Program-made: the position numbers and the translations under genes
The notes under the pieces: model-generated
Told to the model about the DNA's origin: nothing
Seen by the model: only the letters and a program-made list of their open reading frames with translations
Database searches by the model: none
Part shown: in pieces, positions 39,810-51,288 of the stretch
Numbering within the stretch: the stretch's first letter is position 1
How the letters are laid out: every line of letters begins with the position of its first letter
Origin: Thermodesulfovibrionales bacterium
Lineage (GTDB): Bacteria; Nitrospirota; Thermodesulfovibrionia; Thermodesulfovibrionales; Dissulfurispiraceae
DNA: 64,000 nt
Assembly: GCA_020062545.1 (NCBI GenBank)
Contig: JAGUWD010000001.1
Location: forward strand, 62,001-126,000
Direction of reading: 5' to 3'

Positions 39810-40289
39810 ATGCGTCCAATGATTTTTTCTTATACTATGATAAAATACAGACAAATGATAATCGTCAGCGCATGTCTTGCAGGAATGAACACAAGATATG
39901 ACGGCACAAATTGCGGACATCCTGAAATAATAGAGCTTGTGGCATCCGGAAAGGCCATCCCTTTATGTCCTGAACAATTGGGAGGACTTCCAACACCAAG
40001 GCCTGCCATAAGCTTTGTTGATGGCGATGGGAATGAACTTATAAAAGAAACTATTGGGGTAAGGGCAATAGGCGCAGACGGTGTTGACTATTCAAAAAAC
40101 CTGATAAACGGGGCAATGGAGACATTGAGGATTGCCAGGATGTTTAACATCAAAAAGGCAATCATGAAAGAAGGAAGCCCCTCATGCGGCGTATTTAGGG
40201 TATGGGTAAATAGCCGGAAAGTTGAAGGATGTGGAGCAACAACCGCTCTTCTAAAGAAAAACACTATAATGATAGAAGCAATGGAGTAA
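39810..40289 (+). CDS. DUF523-family protein
   Basis: IIVSACLAGMNTRYDG; LCPEQLGGLPTPRPA; IMKEGSPSCGV. Confidence 0.88.
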   Translation: MRPMIFSYTMIKYRQMIIVSACLAGMNTRYDGTNCGHPEIIELVASGKAIPLCPEQLGGLPTPRPAISFVDGDGNELIKETIGVRAIGADGVDYSKNLINGAMETLRIARMFNIKKAIMKEGSPSCGVFRVWVNSRKVEGCGATTALLKKNTIMIEAME

Positions 40290-40301
40290 TGGTATTAAAA
40301 C

Positions 40302-40982
40302 ATGATTCCTTATAGGGACGACAACCCAACACGGACATTCCCATTTGTTACAATCGGACTGATTGTTATAAACTGCCTTATCTTTATCTGGGAATTCGTA
40401 TCTCCAATGGAAGGGGCAAAAATAGCCTACCTGTATGGTGCAATTCCTAACAGTTTAATCTCCCTTGAAACAACACAGCCCATACATCCTGTTTTCACCG
40501 TCTTTACATCCATGTTTCTGCACGGGGGCTTTCTTCACCTTGCAGGCAATATGCTCTACCTCTGGATATTCGGAAATAATATAGAAGATTCCATAGGACA
40601 CTTCAGGTTTATTTTATTCTATTTATTTTCAGGGATTGTGGCTGCATATGCCCATGCCCTTACAGAATCCCAATCCACAATACCCATGATAGGCGCAAGC
40701 GGCGCTGTCTCTGGGATATTAGGCGCATATCTTTTACTGTTCCCCCATGCAAAGGTCTATACTATCCTCTTTTTCGGATTCTTCTGGCAGGTAGTCAGGA
40801 TTCCAGCCATAATTGTGATCGGTTTCTGGATAGTGATACAGATAATCAATGGCATTGTGAGCAAAGGCATGCTAAATCAGGGCGGAGTGGCATGGTTTGC
40901 CCATATAGGCGGCTTTTTAGCAGGAATATTAACTATAAAATTATGGCTGCCAAAGATAAGATACAGAAAATCTAATTTTTAA
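40302..40982 (+). CDS. Rhomboid-family intramembrane protease
   Basis: MFLHGGFLHLAGNMLYLWIFG; MIGASGAVSGILGAYL. Confidence 0.92.
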   Translation: MIPYRDDNPTRTFPFVTIGLIVINCLIFIWEFVSPMEGAKIAYLYGAIPNSLISLETTQPIHPVFTVFTSMFLHGGFLHLAGNMLYLWIFGNNIEDSIGHFRFILFYLFSGIVAAYAHALTESQSTIPMIGASGAVSGILGAYLLLFPHAKVYTILFFGFFWQVVRIPAIIVIGFWIVIQIINGIVSKGMLNQGGVAWFAHIGGFLAGILTIKLWLPKIRYRKSNF

Positions 40983-41085
40983 TTCTAAAAAATCTTAAAA
41001 AGTCTTAAAAAATTGTAAAAAATCAAAATAATCTAAAATATTTAGCCATAATGACCCTTGCCTCCATGCCCTCTTTATAGATATA

Positions 41086-41112
41086 TTAGCACTCGTCTTA
41101 GGTGAGTGCTAA
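41086..41112. promoter_or_regulatory. CIRCE element (HrcA operator)
   Basis: TTAGCACTC-GTCTTAGGT-GAGTGCTAA, exact consensus. Confidence 0.97.
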
Positions 41113-41151
41113 CAAAAAACTAAACACTAAAACTAACGAAGGAGGTATCGT

Positions 41152-41415
41152 ATGAAGATCAAACCACTCAAAGACAGGGTAGTTGTGAAGTACTCTGAGG
41201 AAGAAATGGAAAAGACATCGGGCGGCATCTATGTGCCTGATGTGGCCAAGGAGAAACCCCAGAAAGGAACAGTGGAAGCCGTGGGATCAGAAGTCAAAGA
41301 GGTAAAGAAAGGCAACACAGTGCTCTTTGACAAGTATTCAGGATCAAAGATCAAGCTCGATGACACTGAATATTTAATCATCAAAGAAGAAGACATCTTA
41401 GGAATCATTGAATAA
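41152..41415 (+). CDS. groES: Co-chaperonin GroES
   Basis: MKIKPLKDRVVVKYSEEEMEKTSGGIYVPD. Confidence 0.97.
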   Translation: MKIKPLKDRVVVKYSEEEMEKTSGGIYVPDVAKEKPQKGTVEAVGSEVKEVKKGNTVLFDKYSGSKIKLDDTEYLIIKEEDILGIIE

Positions 41416-41428
41416 AAGGAGGAGATAA

Positions 41429-43063
<1,635 letters not shown>

Positions 43064-43073
43064 AAGACAAATA

Positions 43074-43145
43074 CCCAAGTAGTCAAGTAGCAAAGGGGTC
43101 AAGGGAACAGAATTTCTAACCCTTGATCCCTTTACTACTTACATA
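43074..43145. repeat. Imperfect inverted repeat downstream of groEL
   Basis: AAGTAGCAAAGGGGTCAAGGG ... CCCTTGATCCCTTTACTACTT, with a further AAGTAGTCAAGTAG direct repeat. Confidence 0.75.
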
Positions 43146-43243
43146 TGGTGCTTGTAGTTTCAACCCCCGATCTGTTATGCTAAGAGTATCGTTTTAAAAG
43201 TCATGTCTAAATAACATCCCGGAAAATACTCGCAAGAATTACA

Positions 43244-44314
43244 ATGCTAAAGGCATTCAAGATGAAAAAAAATATCATACTAATAGTACTATCACTATCT
43301 TTCCTTCTTTTATCATACATAGGTATCCAGCTCTTTGTGCCTTCAAACAGGGGAGGCAAACAGATAGAAATAGAGATACCCGAAGGGGCATCGTACAGGC
43401 AGGCAATAGATATACTTGCAAAAAACAATCTCATAAGGGACAGAAACCTCTTAACGCTTGTTGGCAGGATAGCGCGGCTCGACAAAAGGATAAGGGCGGG
43501 TTACTATGTTTTCTGGGGAAACATGAGTCCGATTCAGGTCCTCATGAAATTAAAAAGCGGCAGGATCATCGAGTACGAAATAACCATAGTCGAAGGCGAC
43601 AGCCTTCTTGAAATAGGTAGAAAGCTTGCTTACAACAAAGTCATGCCTTCGGAGGCATTTAATTCGCTCACAAAAGACAGAGGTCTTTTAAGTTCCCTCG
43701 ACATAGATGCGCCGAGCCTCGAGGGATATCTGTTTCCCCAGACATACAAATTTGCAAAAGGTGCAAAGCCGATTGCCGTATTAAAGTTGATGGTCAATAA
43801 AATGAGGGACGAGTTTAACAATAAACTAAGAGAGCGTGCAGAAGAGATCGGATGGAGCGAAAATCAGGTTTTGACACTGGCATCCATCATCGAGCGGGAG
43901 GCCAAGACCGATGAAGAAAGGCCCCTGATATCCGCTGTTTATCATAACAGGATTAAAAAGGGCATGCCACTTCAGGCTGACCCGACAGCAATCTACGGCA
44001 TAAAAAGTAACAGACATAAAATAACGAGGAATGACCTGAAGAAAAAAACAGACTACAACACATATGTCATAAAAGGATTGCCGCCAGGGCCTATTGCATC
44101 TCCGGGGATAAAATCAATAGAAGCAGCATTATATCCTGCAAAAGTGCCCTATCTTTATTTTGTCTCTAAGAATGACGGGACGCATTATTTCTCAAAGACA
44201 TTATCGGAACACAATGCGGCCATAAAGCGGATTAAGGCAATGAAAGAGTCTGCAAGGCTCGAAAAAGAGAGACTCTCTGTAAATAATATTTCAGAAGAGG
44301 ACAAAGAAGGATAA
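43244..44314 (+). CDS. mltG: Endolytic murein transglycosylase MltG
   Basis: LASIIEREAKTDEERPLISAVYHNRIKKGMPLQADPTAIYG; GLPPGPIASPG. Confidence 0.94.
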   Translation: MLKAFKMKKNIILIVLSLSFLLLSYIGIQLFVPSNRGGKQIEIEIPEGASYRQAIDILAKNNLIRDRNLLTLVGRIARLDKRIRAGYYVFWGNMSPIQVLMKLKSGRIIEYEITIVEGDSLLEIGRKLAYNKVMPSEAFNSLTKDRGLLSSLDIDAPSLEGYLFPQTYKFAKGAKPIAVLKLMVNKMRDEFNNKLRERAEEIGWSENQVLTLASIIEREAKTDEERPLISAVYHNRIKKGMPLQADPTAIYGIKSNRHKITRNDLKKKTDYNTYVIKGLPPGPIASPGIKSIEAALYPAKVPYLYFVSKNDGTHYFSKTLSEHNAAIKRIKAMKESARLEKERLSVNNISEEDKEG

Positions 44315-44316
44315 AA

Positions 44317-45384
44317 ATGATTGAAAGGAAGCAAACAAGACGGATTAATGTAGGCAATGTCGCTGTGGGCGGAGGAAGCCCCATCTCTGTACAGTCCATG
44401 ACAAAGACAGACACGAGGGATGTGAATGCAACTGTCCAGCAAATACTCGCCCTTGAGTCTGTCGGCTGCGAAATTATAAGGCTCGCTGTTCCTGATATGG
44501 AAGCGGCCATTGCCCTCGGAAAAATTAAATCTCATCTCTCAAATCTTAAATCTCAAATTCCCATGATTGCCGACATACATTTTGACTGGAGATTAGCACT
44601 CGAGGCAATTAAACAGGGAGTTGATGGATTAAGACTCAATCCCGGAAATATCGGCGCAAAATGGAAGGTCAAAGAGGTTGTTGCAGCAGCTAAAGAAAAA
44701 AATATTCCCATAAGAATAGGTGTAAATGCAGGCTCTCTCGGGAAAGAGCTTCTTGAAAAATACGGCCATCCGACGCCGGAGGCGCTCGTTGAAAGCGCTG
44801 AAGGGCATATAAAAATCCTGGGAGAACTGAATTTCCATGACATCAAGGTATCCCTTAAGGCATCAAATGTAATGAAGACAGTGGATGCATACAGATTGTT
44901 TTCTGAGAAGTATGATTATCCCCTGCACATTGGCATTTCAGAGGCAGGGCCTCCATTCAGCGGAATGATAAAGAGCGCTGTTGGTCTTGGAATGCTTCTT
45001 TCCGAAGGCATAGGCGATACCATGAGGGTTTCTCTCACCGCAGAGCCGGAAGAAGAGATAAGAGTCGCTTACGAAATACTGAAGTCCCTCGGAATAAGGC
45101 GGAGGGGGCCTGAACTAATCTCCTGCCCCACATGCGGAAGATGTCAGGTTGACTTGAGACCCCTTGCGCAAAAGGTTGAGGATATCCTCAAAAATGTGAG
45201 CAAACCTATCAGCGTTGCCGTAATGGGATGCGTTGTCAATGGACCCGGAGAAGCAAGGGAAGCGGATTTCGGAGTTGCAGGCGGCAAAGGCATGGGGCTC
45301 GTGTTTAAAAAAGGGGAAGTGGTGAAGAAGGTGAAGGAAGAGGAGTTGCTCAAAGCTCTTATTGATTTGATTAATGAAGAGTAG
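44317..45384 (+). CDS. ispG: 4-hydroxy-3-methylbut-2-enyl diphosphate synthase IspG
   Basis: GGGSPISVQSMTKTDTRD; SCPTCGRCQVD; VMGCVVNGPGEAREADFGVAGG. Confidence 0.96.
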   Translation: MIERKQTRRINVGNVAVGGGSPISVQSMTKTDTRDVNATVQQILALESVGCEIIRLAVPDMEAAIALGKIKSHLSNLKSQIPMIADIHFDWRLALEAIKQGVDGLRLNPGNIGAKWKVKEVVAAAKEKNIPIRIGVNAGSLGKELLEKYGHPTPEALVESAEGHIKILGELNFHDIKVSLKASNVMKTVDAYRLFSEKYDYPLHIGISEAGPPFSGMIKSAVGLGMLLSEGIGDTMRVSLTAEPEEEIRVAYEILKSLGIRRRGPELISCPTCGRCQVDLRPLAQKVEDILKNVSKPISVAVMGCVVNGPGEAREADFGVAGGKGMGLVFKKGEVVKKVKEEELLKALIDLINEE

Positions 45385-45390
45385 GCTACA

Positions 45391-46131
45391 ATGCCGATGC
45401 TTACCCTCGACAGCATAAGGGACATCCAGATATATCAAAACAAAGACGGCTACCGTTTTTCTGTAGACGCACTCCTTCTCTTCTCATTCATTAGTTTACC
45501 GAGAGTCAAGAAGATCGCTGATTTAGGCGCAGGCTCAGGAATCATCGGCATACTCCTCGCAAAGAAATATCCGCATGCAGAAGTCACACTAATAGAACTC
45601 CAAAAAAGCCTCGCAAGGCTTGCAGAGAAGAATGTCGCTCTGAATAAACTTGAAGAGAGGGTAAAAGTTATTCGAGCAGATTTAAAGGAATTATCAAAAA
45701 CCCGCCTGTTCACCCATTTACCCATTCCCCCATTCACTGATTTTGACCTTGTCGTCTCAAACCCGCCTTTCAGAAAGGTAAAGACAGGCCGCCTAAGCAT
45801 TGGCGATGAAAAGGCAATCGCAAGACATGAGATTAAATTATCTCTAAAAGATATGATAACAGCAGGCTCCACGCTCTTAAAACATCACGGAAGGCTCTGC
45901 ATTATACATCTGCCCGAGAGGCTGATAGAGATAATAGATGCCTTGAAGGAAAACAATTTGGAGCCTAAACGTATGCGCTTTATCCATTCCACCATATCAT
46001 CTGAAGCAAAAATGGTATTGATAGAGGCAGTCAAGGGAGGCAAGGCCGGACTTAAAACAGAAAGGCCTTTTTTCATTTATAATGAAGATGGAAGTTATAC
46101 GGATGAGATGAGAGAAATCTATAACGAATGA
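45391..46131 (+). CDS. SAM-dependent methyltransferase, TrmN6-like
   Basis: IADLGAGSGIIGILLAKKY; DLVVSNPPFRK. Confidence 0.85.
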   Translation: MPMLTLDSIRDIQIYQNKDGYRFSVDALLLFSFISLPRVKKIADLGAGSGIIGILLAKKYPHAEVTLIELQKSLARLAEKNVALNKLEERVKVIRADLKELSKTRLFTHLPIPPFTDFDLVVSNPPFRKVKTGRLSIGDEKAIARHEIKLSLKDMITAGSTLLKHHGRLCIIHLPERLIEIIDALKENNLEPKRMRFIHSTISSEAKMVLIEAVKGGKAGLKTERPFFIYNEDGSYTDEMREIYNE

Positions 46132-47126
46132 CCAGCTTTTTCAATTCCTTGTTCAATTCCTATTTTGGCATGTTTATGGCACAGGCATTCTGCCATTCGA
46201 TAATAGCCTTCATTGTCGTTGACAGGGCCGTGTATCTATGGAGCATAAACAATCCGTTGATAAGGCAGAGATTCCATCTCATAGTGGTCTTACTGCCTGT
46301 CTTTTCATTCCCTCTTTATCAGGCAATAAATCCTGACAGGGGCTCTGTATCATTCAGGATGGAGTCCCTTTTCGATATCAACCGATGGCTGAATCTTGAG
46401 CTGTGGGGGGCTATTCCACTGGGATTATTTTTCATAGCCATCATGATCATTACAACCATAATCTTTATTTTTCAGGAGATGCTGCCGATCTTAAAACACA
46501 CCGTGGAGTCGCGAAGGTCAGACATCGAGGCTGAAGAGGCCAATGATAATTCAGTTGCAGGTCAGGCCATAAAAAATCTGCCTGTAGAAAAACCCGATAT
46601 CTTCATACTGAACGATGACGATCATGTCCTTTTTTCGACAACGGGCAGAAATGCCGCTGTATTCATATCAACAGGACTCATAAATACTCTCGATAAAGAG
46701 CAGTTACAGGCAGCCATCGCCCATGAGATAGCGCACATTGCAAGAAACAAAAAGCCGCTGCTCATAGCCGTATTCCTTTTCAGGATAATCATGTTTTTTA
46801 ACCCTGTGGCTCTTCTGGAATTCAGAAGGCTCGTTCAGGAAGAAGAAAAGATATGTGATGACATGGCAGTGGCTTTAACCCAAAAACCACATGCCCTGTC
46901 CGGGGCCCTTAAAAAATTCTACCATAAAAACGAAGATGCCAATCCGCTAAAGCTGAAAAAACTCTCGGAGATGAGGGATTCCATCGAAGAATACAGTCAT
47001 AACGCCCATATTGAGAATAGAATACACAGACTGGAAAGCAGAGGAATCTGCAAGACAGACGAAGAATGGCTTAAGTTCATACTCACAGTCACTGTAATCA
47101 TGGGGATAAACTACTTTGTAGTATGA
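46128..47126 (+). CDS. M56/M48-like membrane metallopeptidase
   Basis: QAAIAHEIAHIARNKKPL (HEXXH), multiple TMs. Confidence 0.85.
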   Translation: MTSFFNSLFNSYFGMFMAQAFCHSIIAFIVVDRAVYLWSINNPLIRQRFHLIVVLLPVFSFPLYQAINPDRGSVSFRMESLFDINRWLNLELWGAIPLGLFFIAIMIITTIIFIFQEMLPILKHTVESRRSDIEAEEANDNSVAGQAIKNLPVEKPDIFILNDDDHVLFSTTGRNAAVFISTGLINTLDKEQLQAAIAHEIAHIARNKKPLLIAVFLFRIIMFFNPVALLEFRRLVQEEEKICDDMAVALTQKPHALSGALKKFYHKNEDANPLKLKKLSEMRDSIEEYSHNAHIENRIHRLESRGICKTDEEWLKFILTVTVIMGINYFVV

Positions 47127-47144
47127 TATATACATGGAGAAGCC

Positions 47145-47672
47145 ATGAATAAAAAATTTCTCAGCTTTTTTTATTTCGCACTGACTGTTGTAATACTCAT
47201 TGCAGCATTGAAGATTTTCAACTATCTCCCCATGATGATCCAGAAAGATACAATGAGGAGGTATCACAGCATCGAAGATGTGAAGTCGCAATTAAACATT
47301 AAGGAAATCCCCGTTCCCTCCTATTTTCCCCAGAGCCTTGTATGGCCTCCGTCAGAGATATTTGCACAGAACAAGCCCTTTACCGCAGTGGTAATAGAGT
47401 TTAGACATGCCAGGACCGGGGACATCGCCCTCATTATAACCCAGGCAGACTCCAAAGACTTTAAGGCCGATGAGAAGATAAAAATAGTTCAGATCAAAGA
47501 AAAAATCAGTTACCCTTTAAAGGGAACGACTGTAGCGCTTGAGGCAGGCATGTGCAAAAACGAAGAGCCGTGCAGCAGGATTGCATGGGATGATGGAAGA
47601 TATAGAATAACCGTCACGGCAAAGACAAGCCCACCTGAACTGCTGAAAATCTCAGAGAGCATGATACGATAG
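47145..47672 (+). CDS. Membrane-anchored hypothetical protein
   Basis: N-terminal TM; follows the peptidase gene by ~18 nt. Confidence 0.65.
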   Translation: MNKKFLSFFYFALTVVILIAALKIFNYLPMMIQKDTMRRYHSIEDVKSQLNIKEIPVPSYFPQSLVWPPSEIFAQNKPFTAVVIEFRHARTGDIALIITQADSKDFKADEKIKIVQIKEKISYPLKGTTVALEAGMCKNEEPCSRIAWDDGRYRITVTAKTSPPELLKISESMIR

Positions 47673-47810
47673 CCTCTCATACAACTTTCGCCTCCACCTA
47701 AGAAAAAATTCCTGCCAAAATAGGAAGTTCTTCCAATTTTATTCCTTTGAATTATCCACTATAGTGTAATCAGGTAAAAAAGAAATTTTCAAAAAAGAGA
47801 CCTAAAGGAG

Positions 47811-48068
47811 GTGAGAAAGATGCTCGCATACTATGAAGAAAAAGGCACGGGAAAAGGAATAGCCGCATTGTTGTTAGGTCCGATTTTAGGGCTGGTATAC
47901 GTGATAGCCCTGCCCTTCATCGCCATTGCAACAATAGTGATATTAATCGGGAAAAAGGCGCTGGGTGGAATCCTCAGCCTGATGAGAAACCTCGTATCCT
48001 TTGGATGGAGGCCTTCAGAGGCTTACCTGTCAGGGAAAAAGAAGAAAAAAAACACAAAAAAGAATTAG
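47811..48068 (+). CDS. Small membrane protein with SFGWRPSEAYLSGKKK C-terminus
   Basis: Two hydrophobic stretches; LVSFGWRPSEAYLSGKKKKKNTKKN; AGGAGGTG upstream. Confidence 0.7.
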   Translation: MRKMLAYYEEKGTGKGIAALLLGPILGLVYVIALPFIAIATIVILIGKKALGGILSLMRNLVSFGWRPSEAYLSGKKKKKNTKKN

Positions 48069-48077
48069 GAGGAACAT

Positions 48078-48485
48078 ATGCATACACTGTTCGATTTCAT
48101 AACCTACATCAAAGGAGTGGAGTACATAGTAGCGATTTCGGCCATCGGGCTTTATATGCTTTATTGGGAGATATTGAAGCCAAAACCCTTTAAGTCCGTA
48201 GTTGAAACAGGCAGGGATGACATGCGCCATATCAGGAGAATGGGCTATGCCAATGCTATGAAGACCATCGGCAAAGTAATGGCAGCTCCATTTATCGGTC
48301 TTGCATACATTGTCGCACTCCCCATTGGTTTTGCATATGCACTCGGCTCTGCAGCAATCAACGGCATACTCGGCCTTGCCGGCAAAGAAGCATCCTTTGG
48401 ATGGAGGCCTTCGGAGGCATATCTGTCAGGCAAGAAAAAGGAGAAAAAAGAAGGAGAAGAAAAAAAAGAGAATGAAGTCGAGTAA
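48078..48485 (+). CDS. Small membrane protein, paralogous C-terminus
   Basis: EASFGWRPSEAYLSGKKKEKKEGEEKKE. Confidence 0.7.
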   Translation: MHTLFDFITYIKGVEYIVAISAIGLYMLYWEILKPKPFKSVVETGRDDMRHIRRMGYANAMKTIGKVMAAPFIGLAYIVALPIGFAYALGSAAINGILGLAGKEASFGWRPSEAYLSGKKKEKKEGEEKKENEVE

Positions 48486-48505
48486 TGTTCTTAAAATCTT
48501 AAAAA

Positions 48506-48601
48506 TGTCATTGCGAGGAGCGGAGCGACGAAGCAATCTTATTACAAGAACTGATAGCTAACTGCCAAAACAGGGATTGCTTCGCCATGCTCGCAATGAC
48601 A
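48506..48601. repeat. Palindromic dispersed-type repeat (TGTCATTGCGAGGAGC...GCTCGCAATGACA)
   Basis: TGTCATTGCGAGGAGCGGAGCGACGAAGCAATC ... GATTGCTTCGCCATGCTCGCAATGACA. Confidence 0.9.
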
Positions 48602-48618
48602 TATCAAGGAGGGTAATA

Positions 48619-49086
48619 ATGAAAAGATTAGCAATCCTTATTATTTTAACCATAATCTGCATTTTCTTTACGGCATCCCTCTATGCAGAAATTACGAATT
48701 CAAATCTATTCTTCAAGCTGGACAGCATATCGGATAAATATGAGCCGGTAAAATTCAACCACTCAAAGCATATATCCATAGCAGGCAACTGCGGCATATG
48801 CCACCATCAGCATGGAAACAGCAGCACTCTTCCATGCAGGGACTGCCATTCTGTCAGTCCGTCCACATTCCAGAATTCTGTCGTCAACGGCTTTATGTCA
48901 TGCAAAGACTGCCATGGAGTTTTTAATCCCAATATGCCGGGTATACCGGGACTCAAAGTCGCATACCACCGCACATGCTTTCAGTGCCACAGGGGAATGG
49001 GCAATGTGGGAATAGACCCGAAAGGCTGTACCCAGATGTGTCATGCGAAAAAGGAACAAAGGGTAAGCATGAAGACAAAAAAGTAA
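48619..49086 (+). CDS. Exported pentaheme-like cytochrome c (four CXXCH plus one CX3CH)
   Basis: CGICH, CRDCH, CKDCH, CFQCH, CTQMCH; start MKRLAIL at 48619. Confidence 0.88.
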   Translation: MKRLAILIILTIICIFFTASLYAEITNSNLFFKLDSISDKYEPVKFNHSKHISIAGNCGICHHQHGNSSTLPCRDCHSVSPSTFQNSVVNGFMSCKDCHGVFNPNMPGIPGLKVAYHRTCFQCHRGMGNVGIDPKGCTQMCHAKKEQRVSMKTKK

Positions 49087-49099
49087 AGGAGGACTATTT

Positions 49100-50056
49100 A
49101 TGAATAAATCGAAAGACAACAAAAAAGACAGTCCAGCAATAAGCCGCAGAAACTTTTTAATCAGCAGCGCTGCAGCCATCGGAGGCACTGCGCTTCTCGG
49201 AAGCTATAAGGATGCATCTGCATCAAAGGAATTCGCCGGCTGGCCTGACCGCTTTGGATGCCTTACTGACCTGACAGCATGTGTCGGATGCAGGAGCTGC
49301 GAAAAGGCATGCAATGAGGCAAATAACTTGCCCAAGCCTGGTGTCCAATTTGACGAAGGCTCTGTCTTTAAAGAAAAGAGAAGGCCGACTGCACAGGCAT
49401 ATACCGTAGTTAACCAGTACAAAAACCCAAAAGACGTGAGCAAACCCATTTACAGAAAGATACAGTGCAACCACTGCAATGAGCCTGCATGCGCATCCGC
49501 ATGCCCAATTCATGCATATACAAAAACGCCTGAAGGCGCTGTGCTCTACGACCCTGAAAAGTGCTTTGGATGCAGGTACTGCATGATAGCATGTCCTTTC
49601 TATGTCCCTGCATATGACTACGAAAGCGCCTTTGAACCGAAGATCGTAAAGTGCGTCATGTGCCATGACAGGATTAAAACCGGAGGCATACCTGCATGTG
49701 CAGAGGCATGTCCTGTTGGTGCAGTGACATTTGGCAAAAGAAACGATCTCCTAAAAGTTGCACGGAAAAAGATAATGGAAAACCCTGACAGGTATATCGA
49801 CCATATCTATGGCGAACACGAGGCTGGAGGCACAAGCTGGATGTATATATCCGGAGTGCCGTTCGAGCAACTGGATTTCCCTGTAAATCTCCCGAAGAAG
49901 CCGCTAATCGAAGAGACAAAAGGATTCCTCAGTGCAGTGCCTGTTGTCTTTACTGTTTGGCCTGCCATGTTCGGTATGGTCTATGCAGCACTGAGACACA
50001 GGGAGGAGATTGAAAAAAATTCAAGACATAAAAAAGAGGAGGACAGACATGAGTAA
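49100..50056 (+). CDS. Tat-exported 4Fe-4S ferredoxin subunit (HybA/DsrO-like)
   Basis: SRRNFLISSAAAIGG Tat motif; CVGCRSCEKAC, CNHCNEPACASACP, CFGCRYCMIACP. Confidence 0.92.
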   Translation: MNKSKDNKKDSPAISRRNFLISSAAAIGGTALLGSYKDASASKEFAGWPDRFGCLTDLTACVGCRSCEKACNEANNLPKPGVQFDEGSVFKEKRRPTAQAYTVVNQYKNPKDVSKPIYRKIQCNHCNEPACASACPIHAYTKTPEGAVLYDPEKCFGCRYCMIACPFYVPAYDYESAFEPKIVKCVMCHDRIKTGGIPACAEACPVGAVTFGKRNDLLKVARKKIMENPDRYIDHIYGEHEAGGTSWMYISGVPFEQLDFPVNLPKKPLIEETKGFLSAVPVVFTVWPAMFGMVYAALRHREEIEKNSRHKKEEDRHE

Positions 50057-51287
50057 TGGTTCATTGACAAAAACCGAAAACTTCAGGTCATGGTTTATGA
50101 ATAAGCTGCTCATGGGAATGTCTTGGTCGGAATACAGCAGAAGGCTCATCACTCCCTTCAATATCGCTGCTGCCATTATACTGAGCATAGGCATTCCTGT
50201 CATCGCAATACGTTTCATAAACGGCCTTGCCTCGGTCACACACGCATCAAATGAATATCCATGGGGAATTCTCCTCGGCTGGGGACTCTTCGGCGGCGTC
50301 CCTCTCTCAGCAACAGGATTTGTAATGGGAACAGCCTATTACATATTCGGATTCAAGGGATATAAGCCCCTTGTGAGGCTCGGCATACTCACAGGATTTA
50401 TGGGCTATTTGTTTGCCGTAATCTATCTGATGACAGACCTCGGAAGGCCCTGGCGCATCTACTATCCCATGATAATTGGCTTTGGAACAGCATCTGTCCT
50501 GTTCCTTGTGGCATGGCATGTTGCAACCTATCTGACCGTTCAGTTCATAGAATTCAGCGAGGCAATACTTGAATGGCTCAAATCAAGAAGGGTCTACAAG
50601 TGGGCGACGATGGTCGTCATCGGCATGACTATCGCAGGCATAATACTCTCGACGCTCCATCAGTCGGCACTCGGCGCATTATTCCTTCTTGCCCCCGGAA
50701 AGATGCACCCCCTATGGTACTCATCGTATCTGCCCCACCTCTTTCTCAGCTCAAGTATTTACGCTGCCCTCGCCATGGTAATTGTTGTAAGCACCCTTAT
50801 TGCAAAATTCATGAGGAGCGCTGCAGACAATAATTTTCTCGGAAATATCGACAGACTCACCATCGGTCTCGGAAAGGGTGCATGCATTGGCATGTTCGTC
50901 TATTTTGCATTAAAGATTGTGGGCATTGCCCATGACAACAACTGGCATCTCCTCGCTACGCCTTATGGAAAGTGGTTCACAATGGAGATACTCGGCTTTG
51001 TGCTCATGCCTGCAATGATCCTCACATACGGCGTTAAGAAATCCAGCGCCGGCATAGTAAGGTTCGGAGCCTTTTACGCTGTTTCAGGCGTTATATTGAA
51101 CAGGATCAATGTCTCCATAATAGCATTCAACTGGAATCTGCCCGACCATCTACACCACATTATTCCTCCATGGCAAGAAGTGGCTATTGTGGCTGCCATA
51201 GCAACAATACACATCCTCATCTTCAGATGGATAGTAAATCGCATGCCTGTTGTGCGCGAACATCCGGAATACAGGGAGTTTCATTAA
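50049..51287 (+). CDS. NrfD/HybB-like membrane quinone-interacting subunit
   Basis: Multi-TM; WGLFGGVPLSATGFVMGTAYYIFG; start MSNGS at 50049. Confidence 0.88.
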   Translation: MSNGSLTKTENFRSWFMNKLLMGMSWSEYSRRLITPFNIAAAIILSIGIPVIAIRFINGLASVTHASNEYPWGILLGWGLFGGVPLSATGFVMGTAYYIFGFKGYKPLVRLGILTGFMGYLFAVIYLMTDLGRPWRIYYPMIIGFGTASVLFLVAWHVATYLTVQFIEFSEAILEWLKSRRVYKWATMVVIGMTIAGIILSTLHQSALGALFLLAPGKMHPLWYSSYLPHLFLSSSIYAALAMVIVVSTLIAKFMRSAADNNFLGNIDRLTIGLGKGACIGMFVYFALKIVGIAHDNNWHLLATPYGKWFTMEILGFVLMPAMILTYGVKKSSAGIVRFGAFYAVSGVILNRINVSIIAFNWNLPDHLHHIIPPWQEVAIVAAIATIHILIFRWIVNRMPVVREHPEYREFH

Positions 51288-51288
51288 G

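Noticed and set aside
40983-41050. Run of TCTTAAAAA-type words upstream of groES
   Set aside because: AT-rich low complexity; spacing irregular and -10 geometry absent, so not called a Pho-type site.
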